From Bacteroidaceae bacterium (GTDB lineage Bacteria > Bacteroidota > Bacteroidia > Bacteroidales > Bacteroidaceae): DNA of 56,769 nt. The DNA lies in NCBI GenBank assembly GCA_024401115.1, contig JAKSLP010000015.1, positions 1 to 56,769 of the forward strand. The letters are read 5' to 3'. Below the pieces are notes generated by a model that ran no database searches, was not told where the DNA came from, and saw nothing but the letters and a program-made list of their open reading frames with translations. Each line of letters starts with the position of its first letter. The first letter of the stretch is position 1. The translations under genes were made by a program, and so were the position numbers. This document shows positions 15,584 through 24,475 of the stretch, one piece after another.

Positions 15584-18151
15584 TTATTTCTTTAAGATAT
15601 AGCCCAATGAAACCAAGGTTGTAGCCAAAGAAGCCATACCCGTCACAGAGCTCATCACCTCTGGGAATGTAGCCTTAGGTTTCAAACGCTTAGGTACAAT
15701 AATTTCACTACCCGGAGTAATTTCAGTACTACTCTTCAATCGACTGATATGTCCATTCATATGCACCACATAAGCATGGTTCTTGCGAGACATATCGGTA
15801 TAGCCTCCAGACTCATTAACATAGTACTTATAATTCTTCTTCTCACGATAGGTGACCACATTCGGGCTCAGCACTTCACCCATCACACGGACGGTATTGT
15901 TATAAACTGGCACTTCCAATCTATCGCCTTCACGTAAAATGATATCATTGGAAGATCCTGGATTTGCGATAGCTTTCTCCAACTCAATACCCACAAAATA
16001 CTCATCACTGAAATTCAGCATACGGGCTACAGTAGCAGAGTCGGTATTCACATCAATCATACTATCAACCACCTTTTTCATCACCTCACGCTCATCGTCA
16101 TTCATCTGACGAATCAGTCGGGCGCCCTTAATATATGCCTGATCCGTAAAACCACCCACACGCTTTACCAGGTCACTCAATCGCTCATCACGGGTAGTCA
16201 ACACATAAGTTCCTTCAAAATTCACCTCACCGGAAACTGTCACATTACGCTGCTCCGTATATGAAGGGCTCTTGCGCACAAACACCTCGTCATAAGGCTG
16301 CAAGGTAAATCCAGGCTCACCCTTGATGACGAATCCATCTTTCAGAGAGAAACTGAACGTTTCAGCTATGGTGTTCTGAGAAACCGCACTCTCATTATCC
16401 TTCACGCGACGGTTCACATCCACACGGGCCAAAGAGGCACTCTCCAGCAAACCGCCAGCCTGAAGAATCAAATCCTCCAAAGTCATATGATCAGCATAAG
16501 GGAATACTCCAGGTGCAGCCACTTCACCGTTGATAGTCAGCACACCCAAATCAGACATATCGTACTGGTTAGGAATATACAATTGGTCATTGTTCTTCAG
16601 CACCACATCTGGAATATTGCCATTCATAATGGCACCCACATCAATAGAGCGGACTTCCAATGTACGGTCAGTTTTTTCACGATGCAGCACTGCACGCTGA
16701 GTAAACGCCTCAGGCAACAAGCCTCCGGCAGCTTGAATCAAAGTGCGGATACTATTAACTTTACCACTTAATTGGAACTGGCCCTCGTGATACACAGCGC
16801 CCTTGATGGTCAAGCGGTTCTGAAAACGGGAAACCAATTCACCAACTTCCACTTCATCACCATCCTGCATGGCAAACTCAGCGAAATTCACATTTTCTAC
16901 AGTGCGCACCTCATAATCCTTACCGGTCTGACGAATCACTGTAACACTGTTGGTATAGGCAGACTTAGCAAAACCACCCGCATAATCCAACAGGTTTTGC
17001 ATGTTCTCACCCTGCTTCATCTCAAAGTACATTGGGCGCTTTACCAATCCTTTCACACGAACCATATTCGAATAGGCAGGAACCAAAATCACATCACCCT
17101 CCTGCAGGCGGATATCCGAACGAGTATTACCATTGACCAGGAAATCATACACATCCACGGTAGCAATCACTTTACCGCCACGACTCACCTTAATGTTACG
17201 CAGTGTACCCGCATCCTTGATACCACCAGCCTGATACAACGCATGGAATACTGTTGAGAAAGAAGACAAAGTATACGTACCAGGATTCTCCACATCACCC
17301 AACACATTGATCTGGATGCTACGAAGTTGGCCTAAGCTTAATCGGATATCACTGCTACTTTCGTCACGGCCTAAACCCGCATAGATACCTGCCAGTCGCT
17401 TACGTAAATACGTATTAGCCTCTTCGACGGTCATTCCTGCAATATAAATAGGCCCCAGCACGTCCACATTGATGCTGCCCTCGGGTGAAATCTCATCCTG
17501 AAGAGTCACCTGATTAGCACCAAAGATATCGATAATCACCTCATCTCCAGGCCCCAACTGATAGTTACGAGGGGTTGCTATATTCTCAGATGGTGCAAAA
17601 TCCAGATTATCGTTTTGGAACAAATCATGACCATAAACCTTCAAAGAATCAGGCAGGTCATATCGGTCAAACACGCCATCCTGCTCCATGAAATATTCGT
17701 CAATGATGGCCAAAGAATCCTCCTTAGTCAGCATGCCATCACGGAACTTGTCACGTCGAGCCTTCAAGTCTGCATTGGGGCTATAAGGCAAATAGGCAGA
17801 AGGACGTTTACCGTTATACAACGTCTTATTCTCGCCAACTTGTTGCTTATTATCTGTCGACAATTGGTTGGAGGAAGAGTTTCGTTGACGGCTTACCGTA
17901 TTATTCTTATTCGTATTAGCAGCATCACCTTTCCCCTGCTCGTATTTTTTCTTAATACGTTCCAACTGCTGACGGTTAACGCCCTTCAACGCCAATTCTT
18001 GAGCTATCACCTTCTGGTTCTTGCCTGCAGCAGTAGCCTGCTGCACATAAGCCATAACTTGCTCATCACTCATTGCACTCTGTGCCATCACATGGGTTGT
18101 GCAGCACATAGCAAAAAGTGTAAACAACAAGATCGTTAATCGTTTCTTCAT
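15584..18151 (-). CDS. Polysaccharide export protein, Wza-like with multiple SLBB domains
   Basis: An 855-residue exporter with a signal peptide (LTILLFTLFAMCCTTHVMAQ), an N-terminal helical region with coiled-coil character (QQLERIKKKYEQGK), a Poly_export domain near residues 190-270 (YQLGPGDEVIIDIFGANQV) and a series of SLBB units after it (VLGDVENPGTYTL, VKGLVKRPMYFEM, VSGEVNFEGTYVL, VMGEVLSPNVVTYR). The C terminus has a hydrophobic helix (MASLATTLVSLGYIL) in place of the Wza barrel helix. It should form the outer-membrane channel for the polysaccharide made by the downstream locus. Its length, about twice that of E. coli Wza, is usual for Bacteroidetes members with extra SLBB units. Confidence 0.92.
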   Translation of the reverse strand: MKKRLTILLFTLFAMCCTTHVMAQSAMSDEQVMAYVQQATAAGKNQKVIAQELALKGVNRQQLERIKKKYEQGKGDAANTNKNNTVSRQRNSSSNQLSTDNKQQVGENKTLYNGKRPSAYLPYSPNADLKARRDKFRDGMLTKEDSLAIIDEYFMEQDGVFDRYDLPDSLKVYGHDLFQNDNLDFAPSENIATPRNYQLGPGDEVIIDIFGANQVTLQDEISPEGSINVDVLGPIYIAGMTVEEANTYLRKRLAGIYAGLGRDESSSDIRLSLGQLRSIQINVLGDVENPGTYTLSSFSTVFHALYQAGGIKDAGTLRNIKVSRGGKVIATVDVYDFLVNGNTRSDIRLQEGDVILVPAYSNMVRVKGLVKRPMYFEMKQGENMQNLLDYAGGFAKSAYTNSVTVIRQTGKDYEVRTVENVNFAEFAMQDGDEVEVGELVSRFQNRLTIKGAVYHEGQFQLSGKVNSIRTLIQAAGGLLPEAFTQRAVLHREKTDRTLEVRSIDVGAIMNGNIPDVVLKNNDQLYIPNQYDMSDLGVLTINGEVAAPGVFPYADHMTLEDLILQAGGLLESASLARVDVNRRVKDNESAVSQNTIAETFSFSLKDGFVIKGEPGFTLQPYDEVFVRKSPSYTEQRNVTVSGEVNFEGTYVLTTRDERLSDLVKRVGGFTDQAYIKGARLIRQMNDDEREVMKKVVDSMIDVNTDSATVARMLNFSDEYFVGIELEKAIANPGSSNDIILREGDRLEVPVYNNTVRVMGEVLSPNVVTYREKKNYKYYVNESGGYTDMSRKNHAYVVHMNGHISRLKSSTEITPGSEIIVPKRLKPKATFPEVMSSVTGMASLATTLVSLGYILKK

Positions 18152-18212
18152 TATTTGATATTTCTTAATTCAAAGTTTTTATTCAATCCATTGACTCAAA
18201 ATGTCTGTTGTC

Positions 18213-18240
18213 ACTTGATTGTTGATCTCAACAATCAAGT
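18213..18240. terminator. Palindrome at the end of the FlaA1-type gene
   Basis: 13-bp arms (18213-18225, 18228-18240) separated by two bases. The stop codon of the FlaA1-type gene (18228-18230) begins one arm. It lies between this gene and wza and could attenuate transcription within the operon. There is no strong T tract. Confidence 0.5.
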
Positions 18241-20138
18241 ATCTCATATTTTGACTGCTTACTCTTAAACTCCGGCACAATCTCCTTCATTTTCTTCACA
18301 ATCGCCATATCATCATAAGTAAATGACAATTGGTACAACTCCTCCTCATTCTTAAGAGCCTCGCTATATGGATACTCCCTTACCTGAGAAATCTTAATCT
18401 TTTCATGGAAAGTCGGCTTAGTTGTTTCCTCATCATTGAGCAATTCTTCAAATAGCTTTTCACCATCGCGTAAACCGGAATAAACAATCTTCACATCTTT
18501 CGCACCTGAAAGATTAATCATACGCTGTGCTAAATCTGCGATCCGGACCGGCTTGCCCATATCAAAGATAAAGATTTCGCCACCCTTACCCATGGTGCCA
18601 GCTTCTAGCACCAATCGACAAGCCTCAGGTATCAACATAAAATACCGGATAATATCCGGATGAGTCACCGTTACTGGACCACCGGCTTTTATCTGCTCAC
18701 GGAAGATAGGAATCACACTACCATTGCTGCCCAATACATTACCGAATCGGGTCGTAATAAACTGGGTGACACCCTTTACCTCACCGTCTTGGATCGCATT
18801 ATTCAGTGACTGACAATAGATTTCGCATATACGCTTGCTACAGCCCATCACATTCGTTGGATTCACAGCCTTATCTGTACTAATCATCACGAATTTCTGA
18901 GTGCCATATTTTACAGCCAAATCGGCAATCACTCGGGTTCCATAGATATTATTCTGCACAGCCTCAGCAGGATTATCCTCCATCATGGGTACATGCTTAT
19001 AAGCTGCTGCATGGAACACATAATGAGGCCTATGCTCCTTAAATATTTCCTCCATACGGGTAGCATTACTGATGCTACTGACAATGGTATGTGCTGCGAG
19101 TTCCGAATGATTGCGGGCCATATACAAGCGGACATCATGCATCGGTGTTTCTGCCTGATCAATCAGCACCATCTCCGATGGATGATAAGGCGCTATCTGA
19201 CGTACCATTTCACTACCAATAGAACCTGCCGCACCGGTAATCAGTACACGCTTACCCTTTAGCAAGGCACCGATAGCATCCATATCCACCTCAATGGTAT
19301 CACGGGGCAACAAGTCCTCCACATCAACTTCCTTAAGCAACTGATGATTTAAATCACTTTTACCATCCCACACCTGCATATCAGGCATCATCAACAATTT
19401 AATACCGGCTTCAGTCAAGGAATTTATCAGATCATTCTTCTCACGGAAATTTTTAGTCTGCAGAGGTGAAATCATCAGAGCCTTCACACCATGTTCCGCC
19501 ATATAAGTAGCCAAATTGTCATCGGCAGGGAACACCCTTAATCCTAAAAGCCGATATTTGTGAGCAAACGGGTCAGGTGAGACAAAGCCCACCACCTCGT
19601 ATGGCGACTTAGCCTGATTTCGCACACTCTTGGCCAACCCGATGGCACCACTCTGCACGCCGTAGATAAAAATACGGGTAGCCGAATGCAAGGTAAAAGT
19701 CACATCATATAGCACTTTTACCACTACACGCACCATCCAAATCAGTAAGGTTGAAAGCACGATGAGAAGGGCCGTCGGCATCAGTCCAAAATAAATTGGA
19801 AAGAAATCTGGACCTAAAATACCCTTCAATGCAAAAAGTAAGATAGTTCCCTCACCCATAGCGAAGGCTATTCTCTGTAAATCGACAAAAGAAGAATAAC
19901 GTACAACCCCCGAATAGGTATGATTCAACCTGAACCCAACAATAAAGCATACCAGATACATCAAGAGAGTTAATCCAATTCCAAGCATATTGGCAACCAA
20001 TTCATCTAATCCATGAGCAAAGGCATAAACCACATATCCTGAGAACACGAATAAGGCACAATCCAACAACAGCACACACCAATACGGCAGTGCTTTCTTA
20101 GAAAAATACCATCTCGTCAATTTATTAAGAACGTTCAT
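18228..20138 (-). CDS. Membrane nucleotide-sugar 4,6-dehydratase (FlaA1/CapD/WbpM type)
   Basis: A 636-residue protein. Four N-terminal transmembrane helices (to about residue 140) are followed by a CoA-binding-like Rossmann region (FIYGVQSGAIGLAKSV) and then a short-chain dehydrogenase domain with TGAAGSIGSEMVRQIAPYHP at about 297-316. The substrate region keeps FHAAAYKHVPMMEDNP, and the active-site segment STDKAVNPTNVMGCSKR shows the Met-x3-Lys version of the usual Tyr-x3-Lys pair seen in WbpM-like enzymes. Such enzymes convert UDP-GlcNAc to UDP-4-keto-6-deoxy-GlcNAc, the substrate the reductase at 22694 would need. The link is inferred. It lies upstream of wza in the same direction. Confidence 0.9.
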   Translation of the reverse strand: MNVLNKLTRWYFSKKALPYWCVLLLDCALFVFSGYVVYAFAHGLDELVANMLGIGLTLLMYLVCFIVGFRLNHTYSGVVRYSSFVDLQRIAFAMGEGTILLFALKGILGPDFFPIYFGLMPTALLIVLSTLLIWMVRVVVKVLYDVTFTLHSATRIFIYGVQSGAIGLAKSVRNQAKSPYEVVGFVSPDPFAHKYRLLGLRVFPADDNLATYMAEHGVKALMISPLQTKNFREKNDLINSLTEAGIKLLMMPDMQVWDGKSDLNHQLLKEVDVEDLLPRDTIEVDMDAIGALLKGKRVLITGAAGSIGSEMVRQIAPYHPSEMVLIDQAETPMHDVRLYMARNHSELAAHTIVSSISNATRMEEIFKEHRPHYVFHAAAYKHVPMMEDNPAEAVQNNIYGTRVIADLAVKYGTQKFVMISTDKAVNPTNVMGCSKRICEIYCQSLNNAIQDGEVKGVTQFITTRFGNVLGSNGSVIPIFREQIKAGGPVTVTHPDIIRYFMLIPEACRLVLEAGTMGKGGEIFIFDMGKPVRIADLAQRMINLSGAKDVKIVYSGLRDGEKLFEELLNDEETTKPTFHEKIKISQVREYPYSEALKNEEELYQLSFTYDDMAIVKKMKEIVPEFKSKQSKYEILDC

Positions 20139-20183
20139 AACGATTTTTCTCTTGCATTTTACTAATTACATATTATGCATTTG

Positions 20184-20191
20184 CAAAAATA
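20184..20191 (-). promoter_or_regulatory. Probable -7 box ahead of the FlaA1-type gene
   Basis: TATTTTTG on the minus strand fits the Bacteroidetes -7 box, 46 bp upstream of the start codon and within a 149-bp A+T-rich gap. The -33 box is only a run of T. Confidence 0.45.
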
Positions 20192-20287
20192 AGGATATTC
20201 CACCATATTTAAAAATTATTCAAACCATAAAAGATATTATGAATATAATATTTTGGGGAAAAGAACTCAAAGCTCACTGCTCATCGC

Positions 20288-21148
20288 TTATTTCAAATGC
20301 ACCTTAAATCCCGCTCCACCCGAGAAATTTTTCAAATCATTCATCTCACAAACCATAAACAGGTCGAACAAACTGTCTCCCGAATTCTTGGCCTGTCCTA
20401 AACCAATATTCCATTGAGCACCCGCATTCAGTGTACGGGTATCATATTCCGCCATAACATTAAAACCATTAATTACACGGTTTGCCACATCATTACCCGT
20501 ATCCACTTTATCTAGTTGTAAATTAGCCCCTACACCTATGCCTTCAAAATGAAAATCCTTGCGGTTATTGTGGAGATACGCCACATGGGCGCCCAAGGTT
20601 CCCACACCATTCAAGTCCAAGTGTTTGGTTGCTACAATATACTGACGTCCCCAGAATCCATTACCACTATCAGAAGTACCAATGTTTCCACTTGTTCCAT
20701 TCTGTTCAAAAGTATGTAACGCGTCATTAAGACCGATGACAATCTGTGGAGTCCAGGATTTCCACCAACCTTCTTTCCATACTCGGAAACGAAAGTCGAA
20801 GTGACGGTCCTGATTGGCCCATTTCTTGAAATGTTTTGGATCTATGCCACGCCATTCTGCCAAGTATTTTCCTCTGATTAGCGTACATGTATAACTTATC
20901 TCCATCCAAGGGAGAAAGGTAATATCAAGATAATAATTCATGGACGGATCACGGTCCCACCCATAAATATGAGCCTTAGGCAAGGCAGCTTTATCCAACC
21001 AACTCCAACCCGCCATAAAAGTCTTATCACGTTGCATATCGGCCGTAGGCAAATGCATCAGTCCGGTATTTCCGTATGTAAATTGGGCAAAGGCATCAGT
21101 CACCATAGTGCAGAGACCAAGCCCCATCAGGTATGTTTTCAATTTCAT
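20288..21148 (-). CDS. YjbH-type exopolysaccharide outer-membrane protein, N-terminal half
   Basis: A 286-residue exported protein (signal MKLKTYLMGLGLCTMVTDAFAQ). Just after cleavage comes YGNTGLMHLPTADMQRDKTF, the hallmark opening of YjbH-family proteins (GxxGLxxxPTA), then LDITFLPWMEISYTCTLI, matching the family's next strands. It ends after the FEGIGVGANLQL and DTRTLNAGAQWNIGLG strands, with no counterpart of the C-terminal barrel, which is instead encoded at 13101-14324. It lies between the wbuC-like gene and the FlaA1-type gene. The family is associated with exopolysaccharide assembly at the outer membrane. Confidence 0.7.
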   Translation of the reverse strand: MKLKTYLMGLGLCTMVTDAFAQFTYGNTGLMHLPTADMQRDKTFMAGWSWLDKAALPKAHIYGWDRDPSMNYYLDITFLPWMEISYTCTLIRGKYLAEWRGIDPKHFKKWANQDRHFDFRFRVWKEGWWKSWTPQIVIGLNDALHTFEQNGTSGNIGTSDSGNGFWGRQYIVATKHLDLNGVGTLGAHVAYLHNNRKDFHFEGIGVGANLQLDKVDTGNDVANRVINGFNVMAEYDTRTLNAGAQWNIGLGQAKNSGDSLFDLFMVCEMNDLKNFSGGAGFKVHLK

Positions 21149-21154
21149 ATATAT

Positions 21155-21559
21155 CTATGCTTTTGATACCGGAGAAGAGAATGTTTCACTCCCATCTTCA
21201 CCAAACCTACCATCTTTTGCCTCAAAAATGACGGAGGGTTCATGAATCTCTACCGTATGCCACACACCTGCAGGAACCATGCAGCCATAGCGGCCATCAG
21301 AGGGACAGAGATGAATGCGTTCAACCTCCTCACCTTTCTCATTGCAGAGAATTTCATCCATACGTCCACAAAGTAGAATCACATTCTCATTACTCATAGG
21401 GTGACGATGAACAGGCACTTGACTTCCTGGCAACATGGCATTCAGCATTCGCTGACTATTATCTTCAGCTGTAGTGCGTAAATCGAAATTCTGGCGAAGA
21501 CGTGGATTAGCTGCCGCCTGATCAAACAACTGCTGAATAAGTTCTTTATTGATTTCCAT
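21155..21559 (-). CDS. wbuC: WbuC-family cupin
   Basis: A 134-residue single-domain cupin. The metal-binding strands show VPVHRHPMSNENVILLCGRM and later VPAGVWHTVEIHEPSVIFEA, giving three His and a Glu in the usual cupin positions. WbuC proteins occur in O-antigen and capsule clusters, including those with L-FucNAc, but their reaction is not established. The gene sits 6 bp upstream of the YjbH-N gene and follows a spacer with AATTATC repeats. The family call comes from sequence pattern and context. Confidence 0.75.
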   Translation of the reverse strand: MEINKELIQQLFDQAAANPRLRQNFDLRTTAEDNSQRMLNAMLPGSQVPVHRHPMSNENVILLCGRMDEILCNEKGEEVERIHLCPSDGRYGCMVPAGVWHTVEIHEPSVIFEAKDGRFGEDGSETFSSPVSKA

Positions 21560-21615
21560 AATTATTAATTATCCGCTCGAATCTATGATTCGCTTGTGTA
21601 TCGTAGAGGAGCAAG

Positions 21616-21648
21616 AATTATCAATTGTAAATTATCAATTATCAATTG
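21616..21648. repeat. AATTATCAATTG repeat
   Basis: Tandem partial copies of ATTATCAATT(G) in the spacer between the wecA-like and wbuC-like genes, overlapping the wecA-like stop region. The reverse-complement form recurs at 40594-40625. Confidence 0.6.
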
Positions 21649-22688
21649 CGAGCAAGGCTCGCCAGATATTCCTCATGCAAATGATAGTACTTCTTCTTGA
21701 ACAGCAGATAGGCCACTGCTAGCAGAACTGTGGCAATGGCCAAATAAATCCAATGCGCAAAAATTGTATTAGGGCACATACAAATAAAGCCAAATGACAC
21801 AACTAACTGTAGAGTCATATACAGCAGGCTCACTTTCACATGTCCAATCTTTAATTCATTTGCCATCAGTTGATAAGCGTGTTTGCGATGAGCCTCTCCT
21901 AAGTTCTCATGAAGCATTATTCTATGGAAGATTGTCAATACTCCATCCACACCATAAACGAGAAGAAAAATAAGATATGTAAAATCAGCTTTTACAATGA
22001 TGACTTTGCCAATCAAGAAGAGCATGATAAAGGCTATTCCGATGGAACCGACATCACCCGCAAAGCATTTGGCCTTACCTTTAGGACGGAAGTTGAAAAT
22101 ACAGAATACAAGAACCGAGAGAATACAAACAGTTATCAAACTCAAATCGGCACAATCCGACACCACCGCCAATGGTGTCAATACAGCCAATGCATAACCA
22201 GCTGTAATACCATTAATGCCATCCATAAAGTTGATGACATTCGTAGCACCCACATAGACAATCAATGCCAATAGGATAAACAGAATGCCCAACAATGCAC
22301 CATTTTCTTCAAACCAAAATCCATCCAACATTCCCAACTGATAGAATGCTAGTCCGGCTGCAGTAAACTGAACAAACAATCGCACGCTATCCGGCAACGA
22401 ATGGATATCATCTATAAAGCTGATACCTGCCACCAATGTTAATCCCAACAAAAAGAATGGATAACAATCACTAATCGCTAATCCCTCATCGCTAATCAGC
22501 AAAGCTACAGCCCACACCCATGCACCCAAAAGAAAGATTATACCACCTCCACGCAAAACAATCGTAGTGTGCGAAGAACGTTGGTTCGGCTTATCAATGA
22601 TATTAAACTTGTCAGCGATTTTAAAATAAACAAGTTCCAGAGCCAACAGGACAATGAGGATTATGCCATAGATTGTAAATGTACTCAT
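21642..22688 (-). CDS. WecA/WbpL-like undecaprenyl-phosphate sugar-1-phosphate transferase
   Basis: A 348-residue multi-pass membrane enzyme of the MraY/WecA family that loads the first sugar phosphate onto undecaprenyl phosphate. Motifs: SFIDDIHSLP (Asp pair for Mg), VINFMDGINGITAG, FAGDVGSIGIAF, and HRKHAYQLM on the cytoplasmic loop. About ten hydrophobic helices are visible. It overlaps no neighbour and follows the reductase gene by 5 bp, the same pairing as wbpV-wbpL in Pseudomonas O-antigen loci, which suggests that the initiating sugar is a QuiNAc- or FucNAc-type residue. Oddity: residues about 62-75 (LISDEGLAISD) are encoded by a tandem repeat inserted in frame in a loop between helices. 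Confidence 0.9.
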   Translation of the reverse strand: MSTFTIYGIILIVLLALELVYFKIADKFNIIDKPNQRSSHTTIVLRGGGIIFLLGAWVWAVALLISDEGLAISDCYPFFLLGLTLVAGISFIDDIHSLPDSVRLFVQFTAAGLAFYQLGMLDGFWFEENGALLGILFILLALIVYVGATNVINFMDGINGITAGYALAVLTPLAVVSDCADLSLITVCILSVLVFCIFNFRPKGKAKCFAGDVGSIGIAFIMLFLIGKVIIVKADFTYLIFLLVYGVDGVLTIFHRIMLHENLGEAHRKHAYQLMANELKIGHVKVSLLYMTLQLVVSFGFICMCPNTIFAHWIYLAIATVLLAVAYLLFKKKYYHLHEEYLASLARN

Positions 22689-22693
22689 ACCTA

Positions 22694-23563
22694 CTATTGA
22701 TTTATAGATTCTGCAACCCTCATTAAGCTTTCCTCGAATGACACCAATTGATAGTCGAACCCGTAAGAACTCATCTCAGGGTCGTAATAGTACGTGGCAA
22801 ACATCTTATTGATAGGCTGCAGCACGAACGAGCCCAACCATACGAAAGGATTCAGCAGGCGAGTGATCCACACCTTGTGATCAGCAGCCTTGGCAAAGTA
22901 TCTAATAATCTCCACCGTATCTGCCAGCTCACGGTTCTGAGGATAGAACGTGCCCTCCAGTTCCTGGTCCACACATTGCCTCACAAACTCCGCCAGATTG
23001 TCAATATACAGCATCGAACGATAATTGTGCCACTCAGGGAAGACAGGAACCATTGTTGCCAACTTGGCCAGACGTGGGAAATTACCCTTTGCATTCGGCC
23101 CATAAATCATACATGGGCGAAGGATGCACACCTTGAAATTTTCGTCAGCCAATGGTTTGATACCATTTTCCGCCTGCAGCTTCGAATCGCCATAAAATCC
23201 ATTGGGATTTTCAGGGGTCGAAGATGTTAGCACCTCCGTCTTCAGGCTCTGGCTCTCATGGAACACAATCTGACTCGACATGAAGATGAACTGCTTCACA
23301 CCAGCCGCTTTAGCATGCCTAGCCACCTCGATTGTCAGGTCACGATTCACTTTGTAGTACAGTGCCTCCATCTTCGGGTCAGCATTCACATGAGCAATGC
23401 CCGCCACATGATAAACCACATCGTACTGGGAATAGTCAGCCTTTTTCCAGGCATCCCCCATGGTGTCAACCGCATCAATCTGGTAGCCACCGTAATCCAT
23501 CATATACTTGCGCACACTCTCACCCACATAAGAACCTGCACCAGTAATCAATATCTTTTTCAT
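22694..23563 (-). CDS. NAD-dependent sugar epimerase/reductase (WbpV-like)
   Basis: A 289-residue extended short-chain dehydrogenase. The Rossmann glycine motif is GAGSYVGE (residues about 8-15). The catalytic serine is in FMSSQIVF and the Tyr-x3-Lys pair is in GFYGDSK. The C-terminal helix LLNPFVWLGSFVLQPINKM is amphipathic. By neighbourhood with a WecA-like transferase and a FlaA1-type dehydratase, it probably reduces UDP-4-keto-6-deoxy-HexNAc to UDP-QuiNAc or UDP-FucNAc. It could equally be a UDP-glucose 4-epimerase-like enzyme, which the sequence alone does not exclude. Confidence 0.78.
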   Translation of the reverse strand: MKKILITGAGSYVGESVRKYMMDYGGYQIDAVDTMGDAWKKADYSQYDVVYHVAGIAHVNADPKMEALYYKVNRDLTIEVARHAKAAGVKQFIFMSSQIVFHESQSLKTEVLTSSTPENPNGFYGDSKLQAENGIKPLADENFKVCILRPCMIYGPNAKGNFPRLAKLATMVPVFPEWHNYRSMLYIDNLAEFVRQCVDQELEGTFYPQNRELADTVEIIRYFAKAADHKVWITRLLNPFVWLGSFVLQPINKMFATYYYDPEMSSYGFDYQLVSFEESLMRVAESINQ

Positions 23564-23602
23564 TACCTTTCATCAGTTTTTTTTGTTTGTTAATCTTAAT
23601 GA

Positions 23603-24472
23603 TCACCAGCGGGATAATATATAGTATAGCAGTTTCCTGACTATTTTTCGATTTATTAGCCATATTCTTGGGTCGATTTTTATTCTCTTCTCGTGTTGTT
23701 TATCCCGCTCTTCACATCTTGCAATATAATAGTCGCAAAGAGTCATGTTATGTGATAGATATTTTTGTGGTGTGTTAATGCATGTTTTTGGCAAGTAATG
23801 TTCCCACTTCTTATACCATACCAAGAGGTTCTCATAGAATTTATAATCTTTAGAGCCGGCTGATTTATGCTCTATCAATATATCAAAAACGACCTCTATT
23901 TTTTTATTTTGATCTAGCACTTGCATACAAATGTCCAGGTCATAGCAATGAAACCCATGAAAGGTATTGTCATCAAACCTGATAGTCTCAAACATGGATT
24001 TCTTGACGCAAAACCACAAGCCGTCAACTGCAACAACTTCTGATGTTTTTTCTTTTCGTCCCTTTCTTTCTATAAATTTATATATAGGCACTAGTCTATA
24101 ATAATGATTCTCAATTGTAATTCCCTGAATAATATGTCCAGACATGTCACTATCCCACCATGTAATAAGTGGAACTTTTGGAAGGTAAGTGCCTCCTACG
24201 ACTCCAATAAGGCCTATTTCATTGTTGTCAAAATGAGCAATAACATTATTTCCCCATTTTTTAGAATGAAAAACCAAATCTTCATGCATAAAACACAGGA
24301 TGTCGCCTTTAGAACGTGCAACGCCCTCATTATATGCCGAAAAAATATTACATCTATTGTCTGAATTGTCAATAATTACAAATTCGTACTCGGCACCAAT
24401 GGTCTTGGCCACGTTTTTTTTCAGACTATCCAATTTGTCTGGACAGCGAGAACATACAATTAACGAAATCAT
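23603..24472 (-). CDS. Glycosyltransferase, family 2-like (GT-A)
   Basis: A 289-residue protein beginning MISLIVCSRCPDKLDSL, then FVIIDNSDN and GDILCFMHEDLVFHS, which holds the DxD-like acidic metal site. WFCVKKSMFETIRFDD and FHCYDLDICMQVLDQNKK follow the pattern of the Glyco_tranf_2_5 subfamily. It should add one sugar to the lipid-linked repeat unit on the inner face of the membrane; donor and acceptor cannot be read. It follows the flippase gene by 3 bp. Codon use is A+T-rich compared with the reductase gene next to it. Confidence 0.82.
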   Translation of the reverse strand: MISLIVCSRCPDKLDSLKKNVAKTIGAEYEFVIIDNSDNRCNIFSAYNEGVARSKGDILCFMHEDLVFHSKKWGNNVIAHFDNNEIGLIGVVGGTYLPKVPLITWWDSDMSGHIIQGITIENHYYRLVPIYKFIERKGRKEKTSEVVAVDGLWFCVKKSMFETIRFDDNTFHGFHCYDLDICMQVLDQNKKIEVVFDILIEHKSAGSKDYKFYENLLVWYKKWEHYLPKTCINTPQKYLSHNMTLCDYYIARCEERDKQHEKRIKIDPRIWLINRKIVRKLLYYILSRW

Positions 24473-24475
24473 CTT

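Noticed and set aside
16772..17257. Plus-strand frame of 161 codons opposite the Wza-like gene
   Set aside because: Shadow of a clear SLBB protein; composition is untypical and no start signal precedes it.
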